Part shown: positions 42,446 through 42,484 of the stretch, one piece after another | How the letters are laid out: each line of letters starts with the position of its first letter | Numbering within the stretch: the first letter of the stretch is position 1 | NCBI RefSeq assembly: GCF_002245785.1 | Contig: NZ_NNCE01000008.1 | Coordinates: 1-42,484 of the forward strand | Origin: Mycoplasma testudineum | GTDB taxonomy: Bacteria; Bacillota_I; Bacilli_A; Mycoplasmatales; Metamycoplasmataceae | Direction of reading: 5' to 3' | Length of the DNA: 42,484 nt | Position numbers and translations under genes: made by a program | Notes under the pieces: generated by a model | Told to the model about the DNA's origin: nothing | What the model saw: only the letters and a program-made list of their open reading frames with translations | Database searches by the model: none

Positions 42446-42484
42446 ATGAAAAAAATGGAAAGCAATTTGATCGAATTAGTCGAT
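42446..42484 (+). CDS. start of probable transposase (partial)
   Basis: Thirteen codons, MKKMESNLIELVD, run off the right edge. It is identical to the first codons of the left copy where both are visible. A start at the second Met (42455) is also possible. Transposase identity is inferred from context only. Confidence 0.4.
   Translation, partial: MKKMESNLIELVD

Larger units (their letters stand above)
42398..42484 (+). mobile_element. 5' end of a probable insertion sequence (right copy, cut by window edge)
   Basis: It begins GGGAGCTAA, continues with the AACGGTC hairpin and an ATG at 42446, and is the inverted counterpart of positions 1-77 with one mismatch. The flanks (TTAAAAC here, AAATTTGG at the other copy) differ, which sets the element tip at 42398. 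The family is not identified. Confidence 0.6.

Noticed and set aside
1..42484. CRISPR array, tRNA or rRNA genes
   Set aside because: No regularly spaced direct repeats with spacers and no tRNA- or rRNA-like sequence were seen on reading through the window.

Overview
The window reads as a mycoplasma chromosome segment, most likely hominis group (Mycoplasmopsis-like). It is very AT-rich, and long reading frames appear only when TGA is read as tryptophan. It is rich in lipoproteins with ...SC lipoboxes. It carries a MIB-MIP immunoglobulin-cleavage locus and an F1-like ATPase cluster, both known essentially only from mollicutes. The species cannot be fixed from the sequence alone.

Layout. Both ends (about 1-77 and 42398-42484) hold near-identical, inverted copies of one sequence: a GGGAGCTA tip, a GC-containing hairpin and the first codons of an open frame running out of the window. 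These are probably the 5' ends of two copies of an insertion sequence. From 224 to 7226 (+) lie a giant 1874-residue lipoprotein ending in a trypsin-like DUF31 peptidase domain and an unrecognised 442-residue exported protein. From 7340 to 13344 (+) lie six related 250-residue cytosolic proteins in three tandem A-B pairs, interrupted by a broken lipoprotein gene. They look like soluble, membrane-free relatives of DUF3137. From 13599 to 18720 (+) come gyrA, a catalytically dead phosphohexomutase homologue and tpx. A real DUF3137 membrane protein (minus strand) converges on tpx.

The rest is almost all minus strand and is transcribed from right to left. A seven-gene F1-like ATPase operon (42346 to 34202; MSC_0624 to MSC_0618 families) is followed by three successive MIB-MIP gene pairs. 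MIB modules 1 and 2 share a TATAAT box and module 3 has a variant of it; all three MIP genes end in terminator hairpins that overlap the stop codon. A two-gene plus-strand cassette with a lipoprotein sits between modules 2 and 3. In module 3 the -10 box is altered, the MIB start is GTG and the MIP gene is frameshifted in a seven-T tract.

How it works together. In the known system MIB grips the variable part of host antibodies and MIP, a DUF31 serine protease, cuts off VH. The F1-like ATPase has alpha, beta, gamma and epsilon-like subunits but no F0 ring, and two membrane-anchored partners instead. Its position directly upstream of MIB-MIP fits a proposed role in powering the surface antibody-processing machine. 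Several genes (5898, 16457, 19844 minus, 24305) have a -10 box exactly six bases before the ATG and no Shine-Dalgarno, so they are probably translated from leaderless mRNAs.
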